The notes under the pieces: generated by a model
What the model saw: the letters and a program-made list of their open reading frames with translations, nothing else
Told to the model about the DNA's origin: nothing
Database searches by the model: none
Translations under genes and position numbers: made by a program
Assembly: GCF_016924645.1 (NCBI RefSeq)
Contig: NZ_JAFFJV010000011.1
Span: 1-64,000, forward strand
Source: Rufibacter psychrotolerans
GTDB lineage: Bacteria; Bacteroidota; Bacteroidia; Cytophagales; Hymenobacteraceae
Direction: 5' to 3'
DNA length: 64,000 bases
Part shown: one piece after another, positions 8,657-17,472 of the stretch
How positions within the stretch are numbered: position 1 is the first letter of the stretch
Layout of the letters: every line of letters starts with the position of its first letter

Positions 8657-8696
8657 CACCCGCCGTTTACAGAAAAGCCTCTGCAAACGGCGGGTG
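8657..8696 (-). terminator. Terminator of mrp-nifU
   Basis: Arms ACCCGCCGTTT/AAACGGCGGGT surround a 16-nt loop, 25 nt after the NifU-like stop. An A-rich stretch precedes it on the plus strand, so the minus-strand RNA ends in a U-rich tail. Confidence 0.75.
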
Positions 8697-8721
8697 CAAC
8701 AAAGAATTCTATCAGATCAGG

Positions 8722-8991
8722 TTACACGTCCATGGGGGTGAGGTTCACGGCTTCAATGCCTTTAATCTCGGGCACGGCGCGCATGATGGCCTGTTCAATG
8801 CCACCCTTGAACGTCATGGCAGACATGGGGCAGGAGCCGCAGGCACCCATCAACTCCAACTGTACAATTTTGTCTTCGGTGATGTCCAGGACCCGTACGT
8901 CGCCGCCGTCTGTTTTCAGGTAGGGGCGAATAGAGTCTAAGGCTTGCTCCACTTGCTGGAGTAGGATCTCGTTCAGTGCGTTCTCTGCCAT
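8722..8991 (-). CDS. NifU C-terminal domain protein
   Basis: An 89-residue single-domain iron-sulfur scaffold or carrier (NifU-like/Nfu). The CxxC motif is C51 and C54 in GACGSCPMSAMTFKGG, preceded by RPYLKTDGGDVRV. Length matches stand-alone Nfu domains. The start is 4 nt after the mrp stop on the same strand, so the two are co-translated. The known role of such proteins is holding or passing Fe-S clusters, which fits the Mrp partner. Confidence 0.9.
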   Translation of the reverse strand: MAENALNEILLQQVEQALDSIRPYLKTDGGDVRVLDITEDKIVQLELMGACGSCPMSAMTFKGGIEQAIMRAVPEIKGIEAVNLTPMDV

Positions 8992-8995
8992 ATTG

Positions 8996-10099
8996 TTACG
9001 CTTTAATTTCTACTACTTTGGTTTTCGCCATGCTGGCATTCCGCACAGAAACCTGACGGGCTACCTCCTGGGCCAACTGCTCAAACGCCTGGGTGGCCGG
9101 GCTGCCTTCCTGCAAGATCTGCGGCGTACCCTGGTCGCCGTTCTCGCGGATGCTCTGCACCAGCGGCACTTCCCCAATGAATGGGATGCCATAGCGCTCT
9201 GCCAGTTCCCGGCCGCCGCCCTGTCCAAAGATATAGTACTTATTCTCTGGCAGCTCAGCGGGAGTGAAGTAAGCCATGTTTTCTACCAGGCCCAACACCG
9301 GTACGTTGATCTGCGGCTGCCGGAACATCTGCAAGCCTTTCACCGCATCGGCCACGGCCACTTTCTGGGGCGTAGTCACAATGATGGCGCCGGTTACCGG
9401 TACCGTCTGTACTAACGTCAGGTGAATGTCGCTGGTTCCCGGGGGCAGGTCAATGAGCAAATAATCCAGTTCGCCCCAGTCTACCTCGGTGATGAACTGC
9501 TTCAGGGCCGAGCTGGCCATGGGGCCGCGCCACACCACGGCGCTCTCGGCCGGGGCCAGAAAGCCGATGGACATGAGTTTGATGCCGTATTTCTCAATAG
9601 GCTCAATGAGGTTGCGGCCGTCTGGGGTGCGGTACACGGCCGGGCGGGCCGTCTCCACGCCAAACATGGTAGGCACCGACGGGCCCGAGATATCGGCATC
9701 CACCAAACCAACTTTGGCACCGGACTGGGCCAGCGCCACGGCAAGGTTAGAGGTGACCGTAGACTTACCCACGCCGCCTTTGCCGGAGGCCACGGCAATG
9801 ATGTTCTTCACGCCTTTCAGGATGTTGGCATTGTCCTGGCGGGCCGAGGTCACGCGGGAGGTCATGTTCACCGTTACGTTGGCCGCTTTGTCTACCATGG
9901 TATGGATGGCGCGGATACAGGCGTTCCGGATCAGGTCTTTCAGGGGGCAGGCGGGGGTGGTCAAGATCACCGTAAAGGAGATATCCAACCCGTTTATCTG
10001 TACATCCTCAATCATGTTGAGGGTCACTAGGTCCTGGCCCAGGTCTGGTTCCTCTACGTAACTGAGGGCTTTTAAAACATCTTCTTGGGTAATAGCCAT
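8996..10099 (-). CDS. Mrp/ApbC-family Fe-S carrier ATPase
   Basis: A 367-residue P-loop protein. An N-terminal DUF59/MIP18 domain (about 1-85, with LTTPACPLKD) is followed by the deviant Walker A VASGKGGVGKST (about 103-114), VDADISGPS, and DYLLIDLPPGTSD. Mrp/ApbC proteins load Fe-S clusters onto targets. The C-terminal CxxC that ligates the cluster in ApbC/Nbp35 is absent here: the region after ENMAYF reads TPAELPENKYYIFG. The start at 10099 removes a 13-codon extension and fits the -7 element at 10128-10135. It is the first gene of a pair with the NifU-like gene. Confidence 0.92.
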   Translation of the reverse strand: MAITQEDVLKALSYVEEPDLGQDLVTLNMIEDVQINGLDISFTVILTTPACPLKDLIRNACIRAIHTMVDKAANVTVNMTSRVTSARQDNANILKGVKNIIAVASGKGGVGKSTVTSNLAVALAQSGAKVGLVDADISGPSVPTMFGVETARPAVYRTPDGRNLIEPIEKYGIKLMSIGFLAPAESAVVWRGPMASSALKQFITEVDWGELDYLLIDLPPGTSDIHLTLVQTVPVTGAIIVTTPQKVAVADAVKGLQMFRQPQINVPVLGLVENMAYFTPAELPENKYYIFGQGGGRELAERYGIPFIGEVPLVQSIRENGDQGTPQILQEGSPATQAFEQLAQEVARQVSVRNASMAKTKVVEIKA

Positions 10100-10127
10100 A
10101 TGTTCTGCAGCGCTAAATTCGCTGATA

Positions 10128-10135
10128 CAAAGGTA
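10128..10135 (-). promoter_or_regulatory. -7 element TACCTTTG of mrp
   Basis: It matches TAnnTTTG on the minus strand, 29 nt upstream of the ATG at 10099, and overlaps the beginning of the longer frame, which argues for the shorter start. Confidence 0.65.
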
Positions 10136-10165
10136 CAAACTATCTGTTTAACAAGCTACCAGAAG

Positions 10166-10206
10166 CCGTTTTAAGGCTGGTTTACAAAAAGTAAGGCCAA
10201 AACGGG
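10166..10206. repeat. Degenerate family A hairpin between mrp and dnaG
   Basis: Arms CCGTTTTaaGGCT and AGGCCAAAACGG enclose TTTACAAAAAGTA-like sequence. It lies in a divergent intergenic region, so it is not placed as a terminator. Confidence 0.6.
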
Positions 10207-10264
10207 GCTGCTTCGCGGCAACCTATTGCCCGGCTGGTGGGTGAGAATCACGGCGTAAAATAAG

Positions 10265-10272
10265 TATCTTTG
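10265..10272 (+). promoter_or_regulatory. -7 element TATCTTTG of dnaG
   Basis: It matches TAnnTTTG, 24 nt before the dnaG ATG. The short leader has no obvious Shine-Dalgarno sequence. Confidence 0.65.
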
Positions 10273-10295
10273 TCTACCGCTTACCCCAGAGTACC

Positions 10296-12272
10296 ATGGC
10301 CCTGATAAAGAAAGAAGTTGTTGATAAGATCATCCAGCAAGCCGACATAACGGAAGTGGTGGGCGATTTTGTGAGTTTGAAGCGCAAAGGCCAGAACCTG
10401 TGGGCGTGCTGTCCTTTCCACCATGAGAAATCGCCGTCGTTCAGCGTGGCGCCCAACAAAGGCATTTACAAGTGCTTCGGGTGCGGCAAGGCGGGCAACT
10501 CGGTGCAGTTCATCATGGACATTGAGGGCAGCAGCTACGTGGAGGCGCTCAAGTACCTGGCCAGGAAGTACAGCATTGACCTGGAAGAGGACCAGAGCCC
10601 GGCGGCCATGCAGGCCCAGAACGAGCGCGACAGCCTCTACATCCTCTCAGATTTCGCGAAGCAGTACTTTGTCAACGCGCTGCACAAGAACGATGAAGGG
10701 CAGAGCATTGGTATGCCGTACTTCAAGCAGCGCGGACTCTCAGCAGCCACCATCCAGAAGTTTGAGCTGGGCTACAGCCTTGATTCCTGGGATGATTTTA
10801 CCAAGGCGGCGCTGGAGAAAGGCTACCAACTGAAGTACCTGGAAGAGACCGGCCTCACCATTGTGAAGCAGGAGGAAGGCAAGCAGTATGACCGCTTCCG
10901 GGGCCGGGTGATGTTCCCTATCCAGAACGTAAGTGGGCGTACCATCGGTTTCGGGGCGCGCACGCTCAAGTCCAACGACAAAAAATCACCTAAATACGTT
11001 AACTCGCCGGAGTCGCGCATCTACCACAAAAGCGATGTGCTCTACGGCATGTACCAGGCCAAGCAGGCCATAAGGCAGGAAGACGAGTGTTACCTGGTGG
11101 AAGGGTATCTGGATGTACTTTCCCTGCACCAGGGCGGCATTGAGAACGTGGTGGCTTCCTCAGGAACGTCTTTAACTGAGAACCAGATCAAGCTCATCGG
11201 CCGGTACACCAAGAACATCACAGTGTTGTATGACGGCGACCCCGCGGGTATCAAAGCCTCGTTGCGCGGCATCGACCTGATTCTGGAGGGCGGCCTGAAC
11301 GTGAACGTGGTCCTGTTCCCCGATGGCGATGACCCTGACAGCTACATCCGCAAAGTAGGCGACACCGCGTTCAAAGCCTACCTCAAAGACCACAGCCGCG
11401 ACTTTATCTCTTTCAAATCTGAGCTGTTCGCGCAGGAAGCCAAGGACAATCCGGTTAAGAAAGCCGAGGCCATTAGAGAGATGGTGGTGTCCATCGCCAA
11501 GATTCCCGATGCCATCAAGCGTTCGGTGTTCCTGAAGCAGTGCAGCATCCAGTTCGGGATTGACGAGCAGGTGCTCATCTCAGAATACAACAAGATTGCC
11601 CTCACGGAGCAGAGAGCTTCCCGGCCAGCGCCCAGTCCAGCTCCGGCGTCCTACGCGCCCGGCTCTTTTGAGGAAATGGCGGCAGAAGCTGAAGCCGCGG
11701 CAGCGGCCGAGGCGGCCATGTACGAAGAGGAGGAGACGCAAAGCACCGGCGACAGTGACATGCTGCGCCGCCGTGAGCGTGAAGTGATCCGCTTCATCCT
11801 CAACTACGCCGACAAAGAAGTGGAGGAGGGCCTCACCACCAGCCAGTTCATGCTGGGCGAGCTGGAAGACATAGAGTTTAAAACGCCCATCTACAAGCGC
11901 CTCTTTGATTTGTGCCGCCTGAAACTGGAGCAGGGTTTTCTGCCCACCGCCTCGGAGTTCATGCAGCACGAGGACAAGGAAATCCGCACGGAGGTGGTAG
12001 ACCTGCTCAGCGAAAAGTACGAGTTGAGCAAAGGCTGGGCCACGCACGAGATCATTGTGCCCCACGAAAGCGATCTGGTCACCTACGGCTCCGAGCGCGA
12101 GGTGCTTCGGCTGAAATGGCGCAACGTGCAGCTCATGATCAAAGACCACATGGAGAGCCTGCAACACCTCACTGATGCCGCCGAGCTGGACAAAACCCTG
12201 CGCACCATCAAAGCCCTCAAGGATTTTGAGAAGCAGATTGCCGACCTATTAGGCATTGTGGTGAGCAGATGA
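10296..12272 (+). CDS. dnaG: DNA primase
   Basis: A 658-residue replicative primase that makes RNA primers at the fork. The N-terminal zinc finger ligands are C39, H42, C60 and C63 (CCPFHHEK..YKCFGCG), followed by the catalytic core (FRGRVMFPIQNVSGRTIGFGAR) and the Toprim motif LVEGYLDVLSLHQGG with VLYDGDPAG. An Ala/Glu-rich low-complexity linker (about residues 445-490) leads to the C-terminal helicase-binding region. Length is typical for Bacteroidota. The stop overlaps the next gene by 4 nt (ATGA). Confidence 0.96.
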   Translation: MALIKKEVVDKIIQQADITEVVGDFVSLKRKGQNLWACCPFHHEKSPSFSVAPNKGIYKCFGCGKAGNSVQFIMDIEGSSYVEALKYLARKYSIDLEEDQSPAAMQAQNERDSLYILSDFAKQYFVNALHKNDEGQSIGMPYFKQRGLSAATIQKFELGYSLDSWDDFTKAALEKGYQLKYLEETGLTIVKQEEGKQYDRFRGRVMFPIQNVSGRTIGFGARTLKSNDKKSPKYVNSPESRIYHKSDVLYGMYQAKQAIRQEDECYLVEGYLDVLSLHQGGIENVVASSGTSLTENQIKLIGRYTKNITVLYDGDPAGIKASLRGIDLILEGGLNVNVVLFPDGDDPDSYIRKVGDTAFKAYLKDHSRDFISFKSELFAQEAKDNPVKKAEAIREMVVSIAKIPDAIKRSVFLKQCSIQFGIDEQVLISEYNKIALTEQRASRPAPSPAPASYAPGSFEEMAAEAEAAAAAEAAMYEEEETQSTGDSDMLRRREREVIRFILNYADKEVEEGLTTSQFMLGELEDIEFKTPIYKRLFDLCRLKLEQGFLPTASEFMQHEDKEIRTEVVDLLSEKYELSKGWATHEIIVPHESDLVTYGSEREVLRLKWRNVQLMIKDHMESLQHLTDAAELDKTLRTIKALKDFEKQIADLLGIVVSR

Positions 12273-13297
12273 GGTGGCGCCATCTAAAACTGCACCGCTT
12301 CCTCTGGGCATTTGGGCTCATCATTGCCAGCCTGATCACCGGAGTAGGGGCGTACCACGTTTTGGAAGGCTACTCTCTGGCAGATGCGTTCTACATGACG
12401 GTGATCACCATCTCCACCACCGGATTCATGGAGGTGCAGCCGCTTTCCCCCGAGGGGCGCCTGTTCACCTCCATCTACATTCTGGTGAACATCGGGATCA
12501 TCGCGTACACGGTTTCTGTGGTGACCACCTACCTGTTTGAGGGCGAACTCAGGTCCATCTGGAAAAACTATATGAACGAACGGGAAATCAAGCGCTTTTC
12601 AGACCACGTCATTGTCTGCGGATTCGGGCGGAACGGCTCCAAAGCTACCCGCGACCTCCTGGCCCAGGGCGAGCGCCTAGTGGTGGTGGAAAGTAACCCA
12701 GAACTGATCACGGATTCATCGTTGGGGCAGGGGCGCCTGAATTACCTGCACGGCGACGCCACCGAGGATGAATTGCTGGAGCGTGCCGGCGTGCGCCAGG
12801 CCAAAGCGCTCATCACCACCTTGCCCAAAGACGCAGATAACGTGTTTGTGGCCCTCACCGCCCGGGGGCTCAACCCCCACCTGCAGATCATTGCCCGCGC
12901 CTCAGAGAAAACCACCCGGCAGAAACTGCTAAGGGCCGGAGCCAATTACGTGGTCATGCCAGACGAGATTGGCGGCAGCCACATGGCCAGTCTCATCACC
13001 CAGCCCGAGGTCATCCACTTCCTGGAACTCCTGAACGGCACCGGACCCAACAGAATGCACCTGGAGGAAGTACACCTGGACCGGCTGAACCAGGACGTGC
13101 GCGGCCTGTCTGTGCGGGAACTGGATTTGCGCAACCGCACCGGCGCCACATTGATTGGCATCAACCGGAACGGGAGCGAGTTCCTGGTAAGCCCAGACGC
13201 CGATACCTGCCTGCAGGCCGGTGACGTGCTGATCCTGTTGGGCTCCCCGGCCCAGATCATGACCTTCACCAGGTTGTTTTCCAGCCGGGAATCCTGA
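12269..13297 (+). CDS. Potassium channel with TrkA-N/TrkA-C (RCK) domains
   Basis: A 342-residue membrane protein of the two-TM K+ channel plus RCK type. TM1 is about residues 9-28, the pore loop carries a selectivity filter variant TISTTGF (about 47-53), and TM2 is about 62-88. A TrkA-N Rossmann domain starts at HVIVCGFGRNGS (about 112) and a TrkA-C domain covers about 255-340. It is expected to let K+ through the inner membrane under nucleotide control. The filter reads TTGF rather than the common TVGY. It overlaps dnaG by 4 nt, so it is probably translated from the same mRNA. Confidence 0.88.
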   Translation: MRWRHLKLHRFLWAFGLIIASLITGVGAYHVLEGYSLADAFYMTVITISTTGFMEVQPLSPEGRLFTSIYILVNIGIIAYTVSVVTTYLFEGELRSIWKNYMNEREIKRFSDHVIVCGFGRNGSKATRDLLAQGERLVVVESNPELITDSSLGQGRLNYLHGDATEDELLERAGVRQAKALITTLPKDADNVFVALTARGLNPHLQIIARASEKTTRQKLLRAGANYVVMPDEIGGSHMASLITQPEVIHFLELLNGTGPNRMHLEEVHLDRLNQDVRGLSVRELDLRNRTGATLIGINRNGSEFLVSPDADTCLQAGDVLILLGSPAQIMTFTRLFSSRES

Positions 13298-13742
13298 GGC
13301 GGTACCCGCTGCCTGACCTCTTGGCACCTCTCTGCGTTTTAGGCTTGTTTTCCCAAAAAACAAAGCAAAAACAGCCCATCTTTTCAAGAATCTAAGAGCA
13401 AGAAGGTTTGTACTTCCTTTCGGGTTGTTTTTGAGCTGATTTCCTGAAATCGGGTTTAAAAAGCCCTGGCTTTTGTAGCCGTAAGTAACGGCAGCTCAAC
13501 CAGAACCTTCTCTTTCGTTGGTGCACGGGGCTCGCCTACAAAAAGGTGAGGCTGTGCCCTGATTTTCTCAGATTATGTCACCAAAAGCACGTAGAATTTG
13601 TTTACAAGAAAGCAAGTATCCCAAGCGTTAGCGCCTTGTAGAAGCGGGAGAGAGCAAACCTGTCAAAAACCTCTATCTTTGCGCGCTCAAAGGCGAACGT
13701 TTGCCAAACTGGCTGGCTTGCCGCACAGTAGGAGAAAACACC
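13298..13742. other. Gene-free stretch upstream of ribBA
   Basis: Two degenerate family A hairpins (about 13336-13376 and 13430-13464), a small hairpin GCCGT/ACGGC (about 13480-13495), and a GC-rich imperfect stem at about 13520-13560. All lie upstream of the probable ribBA promoter. No FMN riboswitch was recognised. Nothing protein-coding was seen. Confidence 0.5.
13674..13681 (+). promoter_or_regulatory. -7 element TATCTTTG of ribBA
   Basis: It matches TAnnTTTG, 61 nt before the chosen ribBA start. The leader it implies is too short for a full FMN riboswitch. Confidence 0.6.
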
Positions 13743-14945
13743 ATGTTAGATAAAATAGAAGACGCAATAGAAGATATCAGAGCCGGGAAAGTAGTGATTG
13801 TGGTAGACGACGATGACCGCGAAAACGAAGGCGATTTTATCTGCGCGGCGGAGAAAATCACGCCCGAGATCGTCAACTTTATGGCTACCCACGGTCGGGG
13901 CCTCATCTGCGCCCCGCTTACTGAGGAGCGCTGCGATGAACTGGAACTGGAACTGATGGTGGGTCGCAACACCGCCCTGCACGCCACACCGTTCACCGTG
14001 TCGGTAGACTTGCTGGGGCACGGCTGCACCACCGGGATCTCGGCTTCCGACCGCGCCAAAACCATTCTGGCCCTGGCCGATCCTAAGACCGATCCGGCCT
14101 CGTTGGGCAAACCCGGCCACATCTTCCCGCTGCGCGCCCGCAAAGAAGGCGTGATCAGGAGAGCCGGCCACACCGAAGCTGCCGTTGACTTGGCCAAACT
14201 AGCCGGGTTGTCGCCGGCCGGGGTGTTGGTGGAGATCATGAACGAAGACGGTACGATGGCCCGGATGCCCGATCTGGAGAAAGTAGCCGAGCGGTTCAAC
14301 CTCAAGCTCATCTCCATCAAAGACCTCATCAAATACCGCCTGCAAAAGGAAAGTCTCATTGACCGCGAGATTGCCGTGGAGCTGCCCACCGACTGGGGCA
14401 ACTTTGACCTGTACGCCTACACCCAGCGCAGCAACAACGCCAAGCACCTGGCCCTGGTGAAAGGCACCTGGGAAGAGGACGAGCCCATCTTGGTGCGCGT
14501 GCACTCTTCCTGCGTTACCGGTGACATTTTCGGGTCTTGCCGCTGCGACTGCGGACCACAGCTGCACAAAGCCATGGAAATGGTGGAGAAAGCCGGCAAG
14601 GGCGTGATTGTGTACATGAACCAGGAAGGCCGCGGCATTGGCCTCCTGAACAAACTCAAAGCTTACAAACTGCAGGAACAAGGCCTGGACACCGTAGAAG
14701 CCAACCTGCAACTGGGCTTCGGGACCGATGAGCGCGATTACGGCGTAGGCGCCCAGATCCTGCGAGATTTAGGCGTGACCAAAATGCGGTTGCTCTCCAA
14801 CAATCCGCGCAAGCGAACGGGCCTCATTGGGTATGGCCTGCAGATTGTGGAGCAGGTGCCCATTGAGATAGCGCCCAATCTGCACAACCAACGGTACCTA
14901 ACCACCAAAAGAGATAAATTAGGTCACCTGATTCTGAAGAAGTAA
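13743..14945 (+). CDS. ribBA: Bifunctional DHBP synthase / GTP cyclohydrolase II
   Basis: A 400-residue fusion enzyme feeding riboflavin synthesis. The N-terminal RibB half (residues 1 to about 200) turns ribulose 5-phosphate into [29 protein letters not shown] and [12 protein letters not shown] are present. The C-terminal RibA half (about 205-400) opens GTP: zinc ligands in [26 protein letters not shown] and [12 protein letters not shown]. Both active sites look intact. The start at 13743 ([12 protein letters not shown]) drops a 14-codon extension that has no family similarity. Confidence 0.96.
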   Translation: MLDKIEDAIEDIRAGKVVIVVDDDDRENEGDFICAAEKITPEIVNFMATHGRGLICAPLTEERCDELELELMVGRNTALHATPFTVSVDLLGHGCTTGISASDRAKTILALADPKTDPASLGKPGHIFPLRARKEGVIRRAGHTEAAVDLAKLAGLSPAGVLVEIMNEDGTMARMPDLEKVAERFNLKLISIKDLIKYRLQKESLIDREIAVELPTDWGNFDLYAYTQRSNNAKHLALVKGTWEEDEPILVRVHSSCVTGDIFGSCRCDCGPQLHKAMEMVEKAGKGVIVYMNQEGRGIGLLNKLKAYKLQEQGLDTVEANLQLGFGTDERDYGVGAQILRDLGVTKMRLLSNNPRKRTGLIGYGLQIVEQVPIEIAPNLHNQRYLTTKRDKLGHLILKK

Positions 14946-14984
14946 AGCAAAAAGCGGAGGAGAAATCTTCCGCTTTTTGCTTTA
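14943..14984 (+). terminator. Terminator of ribBA
   Basis: Arms AAAGCAAAAAGCGGA/TCCGCTTTTTGCTTT begin at the stop codon. It is a strong symmetric stem with a T-run. Confidence 0.85.
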
Positions 14985-15213
14985 GCAGCCCTTAGAGCTT
15001 GCGGTTTATAGATTTACTTCTATATTTATAAAGTACAAGTAATAACAAAAATACTTTTATCTGGCCAGAATTCTTATATTTATCTGAAACAAGCACGAAA
15101 ATGGCGTTGTTTTCGTTGTAAAGTACTGAGGAAGAGACAACCTTCTCGCTGATTCAAAGTATATTTTTTGTAGAAGTACATAGCACTATATTCATAGGAA
15201 TAGACCTAATATT

Positions 15214-15915
15214 ATGATGATGGTAAGAAAAGCGTTAGGGCTTTTGGTAGTACTGTTCCTGATGGCAGCCAACACCTTCGCCCAGTCTACCGGGCTGGTA
15301 GACCAATGGCCCCAAGGGCGCGTGTATTTAGCTTCGGGAGACTCGGTGAGCGGCAAGATCACCTATCACCGTACCGAGGACATGATCAAGGTGAACCGGC
15401 CAGACGGTTCTGTGGTGGCGTACTCGCCCATGGCGGTGCGCGGGTTTGAGGCAGTAGACAATGACGGCCGTTACCGCCGGGTGTTTGTCACGCAACGCTG
15501 GAACATGGGCAATGATTACAGCGATTTCCTGGCCCCGGCCTTCTTTGAGCAGATTGTGATTGGCAAGTACGGTTTGCTCAAGCGCGAGACCATGACCCGC
15601 CGCGACGTTAGCCGCGACCACCTGTACCGCAGCAACTACTACTACCCGTACGGCGGGTATCCGGTGGGCGGACCCATGTACGTAGACCAGCGCCTGGAAA
15701 ACTTCTTTATCTTAATGCCCAACGGCAAGGTGAAAGAGCTGCGCAACGTGAAGAAAGACCTGGAGGTGATCTTCGGGAAGAAAAACAACGTGATGAAAGA
15801 CTACATCCGGCAGAACAAACTCAAGTACACCAGCCTGCCCGACTTGGCCAAGATTGTGAGCTATTTCGGGGCTATTTCGCAGCCCGAGGTGAAAACCACC
15901 TCCGTGGAGATGTAG
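15214..15915 (+). CDS. Secreted protein of unknown function
   Basis: A 233-residue protein with a clear signal peptide (residues about 4-23, ending NTFAQ). The mature part begins with a beta-rich stretch LASGDSVSGKITYHRTEDMIKV, contains a Tyr/Gly/Pro-rich loop (NYYYPYGGYPVGG, about 144-156), and ends with a basic helical region (KVKELRNVKKDLEVIFGKK). I do not recognise a named domain. The ATG at 15214 is the first of three nearby Met codons. The upstream region is AT-rich with no TAnnTTTG match. Confidence 0.65.
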   Translation: MMMVRKALGLLVVLFLMAANTFAQSTGLVDQWPQGRVYLASGDSVSGKITYHRTEDMIKVNRPDGSVVAYSPMAVRGFEAVDNDGRYRRVFVTQRWNMGNDYSDFLAPAFFEQIVIGKYGLLKRETMTRRDVSRDHLYRSNYYYPYGGYPVGGPMYVDQRLENFFILMPNGKVKELRNVKKDLEVIFGKKNNVMKDYIRQNKLKYTSLPDLAKIVSYFGAISQPEVKTTSVEM

Positions 15916-15938
15916 CAGCGTACAACAAAACCTTCTCT

Positions 15939-15983
15939 AAACAGCAAGCCCCGCCTGACTAACCCCGGCGGGGCTTGCTGTTT
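15939..15983. terminator. Bidirectional terminator
   Basis: Arms AACAGCAAGCCCCGCC/GGCGGGGCTTGCTGTT with an 11-nt loop lie between the secreted protein gene (+) and the blaR1-like gene (-). Confidence 0.85.
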
Positions 15984-16032
15984 AACCCAATTGGCCTCGC
16001 AGCAAACCACGCTGGGCAGCAATGGATAGTTC

Positions 16033-16077
16033 TCGTTTCGGGGCCGTTTAGCCCAAAACAGCCCCTAAACAGAAACG
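16033..16077. repeat. Family A hairpin, imperfect
   Basis: CGTTTCGGGGCCGTTTA pairs imperfectly with AAACAGCCCCTAAAC plus AAACG. It follows the terminator, at the 3' end of the blaR1-like gene. Confidence 0.55.
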
Positions 16078-16082
16078 CCGGC

Positions 16083-17471
16083 TTAGTTTTTCCCTTTAGG
16101 GGCCTTTGGCAATTTCTCACTGCGCACGGGCTGCAACGGAAGCGGACCAAATTTCTTCTCAAAAGCGGCCCTGCCTTGGGCGGTCTGGTCAAAGCTCTCC
16201 ACCTCACCAGACTGGTAAATCACGTGCAAACTGCCTTCATCGCTGCTAAGGCCCTGAACAGAGGGGTTCCGTTTCTTGAATTCGGCGGGCAGCACCGTGT
16301 TAAAAGGTGGGGGTGGGGGCGGCGGAGCCAAAACGGCTAGCGGAGCCGCTGGGGCCGGAGGCGGTGGGGGAGGAGGCCCCGGGGGGAGGCTCCCATATTT
16401 CTTCTCGGCGGAGGCTACCCCTTCCGGAGTGCTGGGATACTGCTCTTTCTGCCCCGATTTAAGCTGGACAAAGATGCTGCCGCTGCTCCAGTAGATGCGT
16501 TGCACGTGGGGGTTCCGCTGCAGGAAGGCATGGTAGGGGTCCTGCGCAGGGAACAGCCTGGCTGAACCCTCCTGGGCCAGTACGTCGTCTATCTCCTGAC
16601 TGGAACTGGGAATGCCCTGGCAGGCAAACAGCCCCAGAAACAAGAGCGGAAGCGCTGCCAGAAAGCGCAGGTGCTGTACGCTGGCCGAAGGTGCTTTGTT
16701 CATCATCATGATACGGTGTTTAAGGGAATGATAACTGAAGGAAGAAGACAGGGAGAAAGGCGAGGCCCCAGCCGTTTGTAAGAGCGAGAACTGGTACTGC
16801 TTGCGGTCCAGGCCGGCTCTTAGGGTTTGCTGGTCTGTGAGGAACTCTAAGTTTTCTTTAAGCGCATTCCGCAGCAGCCAGACAAATGGGTTAAACCACA
16901 GAAACAAGGTGGTCAGCTCTATTAGCAGGATGTCCAGGGTATGCCCTTGCTGCGCATGCGTGCGCTCATGGTGCAAAATAGGGAGCCAGTCCTGCGGCGG
17001 ATGCTGCGGCGGGTAAAAGTAAATGGCCCTGCCGAAGGAGAAAGGGGGAACGGGTGCCTCTACTTTGCGGTAAGCAATGCCCTGGAAGGTGGCGGAGGTA
17101 GAGCCGCGGTGAATGTTCAGCAAAGAGACCAGCTGTACCAGAAACCGCAGCCCCAGTAAGCCGGCTCCTGCCCAATACAGCACCATCAGCAACGGCCAGA
17201 CCTCAAACCCAGGTGCAGTGGGTGCCGACGCGGGAGCTGTGTGCCAGGCGGTGGGCGAGTACTGGTAGAGCACCTGGTATAGGTGCGGGCTTTGCTCAAA
17301 TGGAAGCTGAACGTCTAGCAGCGGAAAGGCCCCGCACAAAACCAGACCCACCAGTAGAAACCAACGGTTGAGTTGGTGAAAGGTGGTCTGGCGCAGCAAT
17401 CCCCGGTATACCAGGTAGAGCAACGCTATCCCCAGGCTCACCTGCAGCAGATAAAGAAACAAGGCAGGCAT
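16083..17471 (-). CDS. M56 family (BlaR1/MecR1-like) membrane metallopeptidase
   Basis: A 462-residue antirepressor-type protein. The N-terminal half has several membrane helices (residues about 2-27, 35-52, 100-125). A cytoplasm-facing zinc site HERTH in LHHERTHAQQGH (about 170) marks the M56 family, and another TM lies near 275-290 (FLAALPLLFLGLFACQG). Unlike BlaR1 there is no penicillin-binding domain. The C-terminal part instead holds two similar repeats of about 45 residues (each NPxVQ...GS...EKKxGxLP) separated by a Pro-rich linker. The start at 17471 (MPALFLYLLQVS) leaves a 1-nt gap to blaI. Known relatives cleave their BlaI-type repressor when triggered; the signal here is unknown. 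Confidence 0.85.
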   Translation of the reverse strand: MPALFLYLLQVSLGIALLYLVYRGLLRQTTFHQLNRWFLLVGLVLCGAFPLLDVQLPFEQSPHLYQVLYQYSPTAWHTAPASAPTAPGFEVWPLLMVLYWAGAGLLGLRFLVQLVSLLNIHRGSTSATFQGIAYRKVEAPVPPFSFGRAIYFYPPQHPPQDWLPILHHERTHAQQGHTLDILLIELTTLFLWFNPFVWLLRNALKENLEFLTDQQTLRAGLDRKQYQFSLLQTAGASPFSLSSSFSYHSLKHRIMMMNKAPSASVQHLRFLAALPLLFLGLFACQGIPSSSQEIDDVLAQEGSARLFPAQDPYHAFLQRNPHVQRIYWSSGSIFVQLKSGQKEQYPSTPEGVASAEKKYGSLPPGPPPPPPPAPAAPLAVLAPPPPPPPFNTVLPAEFKKRNPSVQGLSSDEGSLHVIYQSGEVESFDQTAQGRAAFEKKFGPLPLQPVRSEKLPKAPKGKN

Positions 17472-17472
17472 C

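Noticed and set aside
13298..13742. FMN riboswitch upstream of ribBA
   Set aside because: None of the conserved FMN aptamer segments was seen, and the promoter at 13674 leaves a leader of only about 60 nt.
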